In this document: positions 53,501 through 57,056 of the stretch, piece after piece
How the letters are laid out: each line of letters begins with the position of its first letter
Position numbering within the stretch: the stretch's first letter is position 1
Assembly (NCBI GenBank): GCA_002633005.1
Contig: NMRA01000090.1
Location: 505,715 to 569,714, forward strand
Direction of reading: 5' to 3'
From: Phoronis australis
Lineage: Eukaryota > Phoronida > Phoronidae
DNA: 64,000 nucleotides
Position numbers and translations under genes: made by a program
The notes under the pieces: generated by a model
Told to the model about the DNA's origin: nothing
Seen by the model: the letters and a program-made list of their open reading frames with translations, nothing else
Database searches by the model: none

Positions 53501-56500
53501 CTTCGTAACTGTGATTCCCATATACAATATATCCATGTCGTATATACATGTATCTCGGCAATTTATAGTCGCAAAAATTAAAAAATCACTTTCGAAAACA
53601 TTGCTATGTCATGTTTTATATTTCAAAGATTGGTTATCCTCCAAATGACTATTGAAATTTTTACAGAAAAGTATGTGAAAATCTTATTGATTGAAAATAG
53701 AGGGCACTAGGCAACACACAAAGCTGATATGTACATGTACATGTATGTCTAAAAACCAATGAGCTTAAACCCCAAGATGACAGTCATTTTTGCCACTTTA
53801 CGTCACCATGGTCACGAAAAGCGTGTGGAATGATTCCAAGCAGGCCTCTTGTTTCGGTTTCCGAACACTAAGCAAGGGATGAAACTATAATACTGTCCCT
53901 TGTTTGATTGAGACTACGTTTCTGATTTCGTTTTTACAGGCTTTGGTTGCGCTGATGTTGGAGACTTTTGCCCAGAAAATCACGTGTGTGAGCAAACTGG
54001 AAATATACTCTCGTGCAAGTAAGTTTTGAAATCAGCCGGATATAGTTGATGAATGTCAGCCATTAGAAAATCAGTCCATTGTGATTACATTGGCGACGTA
54101 CGAACGTTGAACGCTATCCGTTGAACCTGCGTTATACGTGCATCTCCGCCATTTGGAAATGCAATGCCTCCTGTATACACAGGCGAAGCACGGTCACTTA
54201 TCACTGCAGAGTTTGTCTCAAACTTTCAGGTTTCAAAATTGTCCTTACCATGACTCAGCTTGATATTTACTGTCATCAAGTGCATTTTCCTTTTTACTTA
54301 ATACTTCACACAAGCAATAGAGCTGACCAAGTTAAGGAAGTACAATCACGTACATCAGGCAACTCAAATGATATCCTTTTTGCACCATATTGCGTCATTA
54401 CGAGAAAGCAAAGAACGGTGGAGAGTATTTTGCGGTACCCAAGGTAGAAATTTGTATCCGCCGCTGGAACTGAGGTATATGGCGTAGAACACCCATGTAG
54501 TTAATTATTTTTCGTGGCTAAAGATCGATTTCTCGCGGTGGTGCACACGAAAATCCGACAATGATAAAACCGTATATTACATTTGACAATCGGTGACTGC
54601 AGTGTGGTCATTGTAATGCTTACAATTGTAGGAACTAAATTTGCATGTTATTACCTTTCAAGTTTAAGGAAGGGGTTAAACAAAATTTGAAGCTACTTAG
54701 GAATGTTTAGTTGGAAAAACCGAGGTTGCGGATGAAGATGTGTGAGAGAAGGTATTGACGATGGTGGCGTGTTTGGGATGAGAGAGGGAAAGTAGTGGCT
54801 ATGACGGGGAATTATAATAGTGGCAGTTATGACATGGCGATGGGAAAACTGGTGGGGATGGCTGACAGTGTGCTGGCATTAGCGACATGGTGCCAGAAGG
54901 GTACGTTGGTGTGCATGTTAGGGAGGTGATGACGATGTTGGGCAAGGAACGATAGTGATGATGGGTGATAAAGGTGGTGGCAGTGACGACATTGTTATGG
55001 GGAGGTTGGTGCCCGGAATGGCGGTGAGGTGTGACGATGATATGGGCAGGGAGTGGGTGGCGGTGATGGCATGGTGAAAGAGAAGCTGGTGACAATTACT
55101 CGAAACGCATAATGAAATGTGGAGCTTCGACCTACTTCTTAAAATATTTTATGAAAACAGTCTTGGGCGATATACCATTTCTACGTTATCCACACCATAA
55201 CTAATCATACCACTTACACATTTATGACAATCAAGTGTACCAGAAAGTAGATAACGTTTGTAAATTTACCACAGTGGACACGTGTAGGCTTAGGCGGAAA
55301 AACATTGCTTTACTGGTATCGTCAAGAACAATTCGAGTGGGTCCTAAAGCATGCATTAATCCATTTCCTGCCAAGAAAACGAATTTTAACTTAGTCCTAT
55401 TACCGTGTTTAAACTGTACTCAAATTGTTCCATAGTGAATTTATAAGTGGCTTCTGGACTTGGGAATTTCATTATTGTTTTGACCCGTCCTGCCGCATAA
55501 AATGAGCATATTATAGTCTCGAGCCTGAACAAGCTGTCAATCCACTAATCACGATTCACTGTACACTGCAGTGTTTCCACTGATTACATTGCCTATTCTC
55601 CACACTAGGTGTTTGCCAGGCCGATCTTGTGACGACGGCCCACGACTCTCCGTCTATATTCCGATTGGAGTGGCGTCAGGCGTCGTGCTCGTGACTCTGG
55701 CAATCTTGGTCGCGTGCGTGTGTTACCGTGGCCGGAAGCAACAGAACAAGCCAGCAGTTGCGTAAGTCACATTGGTGTTTAATATAGACGGCGGCTCTGC
55801 CTGAACCACACATGATGGTATCAAAATAGCAAACGAACTGTTAGTGTCACATCGATGAACATTTTACAGTAGTTCTAGTTTGTTACAGCATCGCATTTGA
55901 TGGGATTCCTACATTATGGTGTTCAATCACTTGCTGTTAAGTTATACAGTAATCTCTGACTTGTTAAATTCATCGTGATGACATAAGACAAAGGACAAGC
56001 GTCGTTCGATAATTTTGTTTATTCTCTCCAGAAACAGTGAAGCGTCCCTAACACGAAAATTCTACCCACACTACCTTAATAACTGGAGAACTTTAATGGG
56101 AAGTGGCGACAAGGCTGAGAATGTGTCGTGGGACGGCGCGAGCGATATCACTCCGCATAGGACAAGAGCCCATTCGGATATCTCTGGTAATAAGATGTCC
56201 TCCAACACCAATTTTCCCATTTATTAATCATTTCGAAGTGTTTTACAGAGTACCATTTATCAAGCTAAGTCCGTTTGCAATAATGCCGCCCTTTCTAATG
56301 ACTGGGATCCGAAAAAGATTGATGATAAATAAGGCTATTGTGTAACATGTATCGAATTTCTGTCAGTTTTAGCTTTGTCACCTAATCTCCATTTTGTCGC
56401 AGTGTTGAACAAGTTCATTAACTAACAAACATCTGGGCTGAGTTGCATAAAGCTTCAAAAGTTATCCGCTGGATAAGTTTGATTTTTGCATGACGTCAGG

Positions 56501-57018
56501 TGCATGGTTCAATAATAACAACGTGCCTCGTGATAATCCAATGTCATTGTTGCTATACGGCATATAACTTTTATGCAACTGGGCCCTGGATCACTGGCTT
56601 ATTCTGTTCGCTATTCATCGTGAAAATGCATTTTTTCTTCTTGTTCACATTTAAGTTTTGAAAGAAAAAATAATTTTAATGTCTTTTTTTCCTTTTTGTT
56701 TGTGATTTTTGTTTTAAATTGTTGTAGATTCATCGCCCCAATTTGAAAGGAGGCCTGAGGTAGGTGTAATTGGACGCCCAGTATAACGGGTATTGTGAAG
56801 ATCAACTTGTCAATCATGATATGACCACAACGGACAACAGAGCTATTGATTACTTTTTGGGAAAATAGGCCATGTTTTGCAAGAGAACATCTTTTGCAGA
56901 CATATAATCGGGAGTTTTTATTGCAAAACAATCCACAAACGCAACTTTTGGCTGTGTCAGCATGATCAGCGTGTATCAAAAGTCGACGCGCGCGCATGTG
57001 CGTACGTGTTTAAATGTA

Positions 57019-57056
<38 letters not shown>

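Noticed and set aside
56611-56997. 128-codon - strand open frame
   Set aside because: It lies inside an intron of the large gene, is AT-rich and Lys/Cys-rich by composition, and has no motif.
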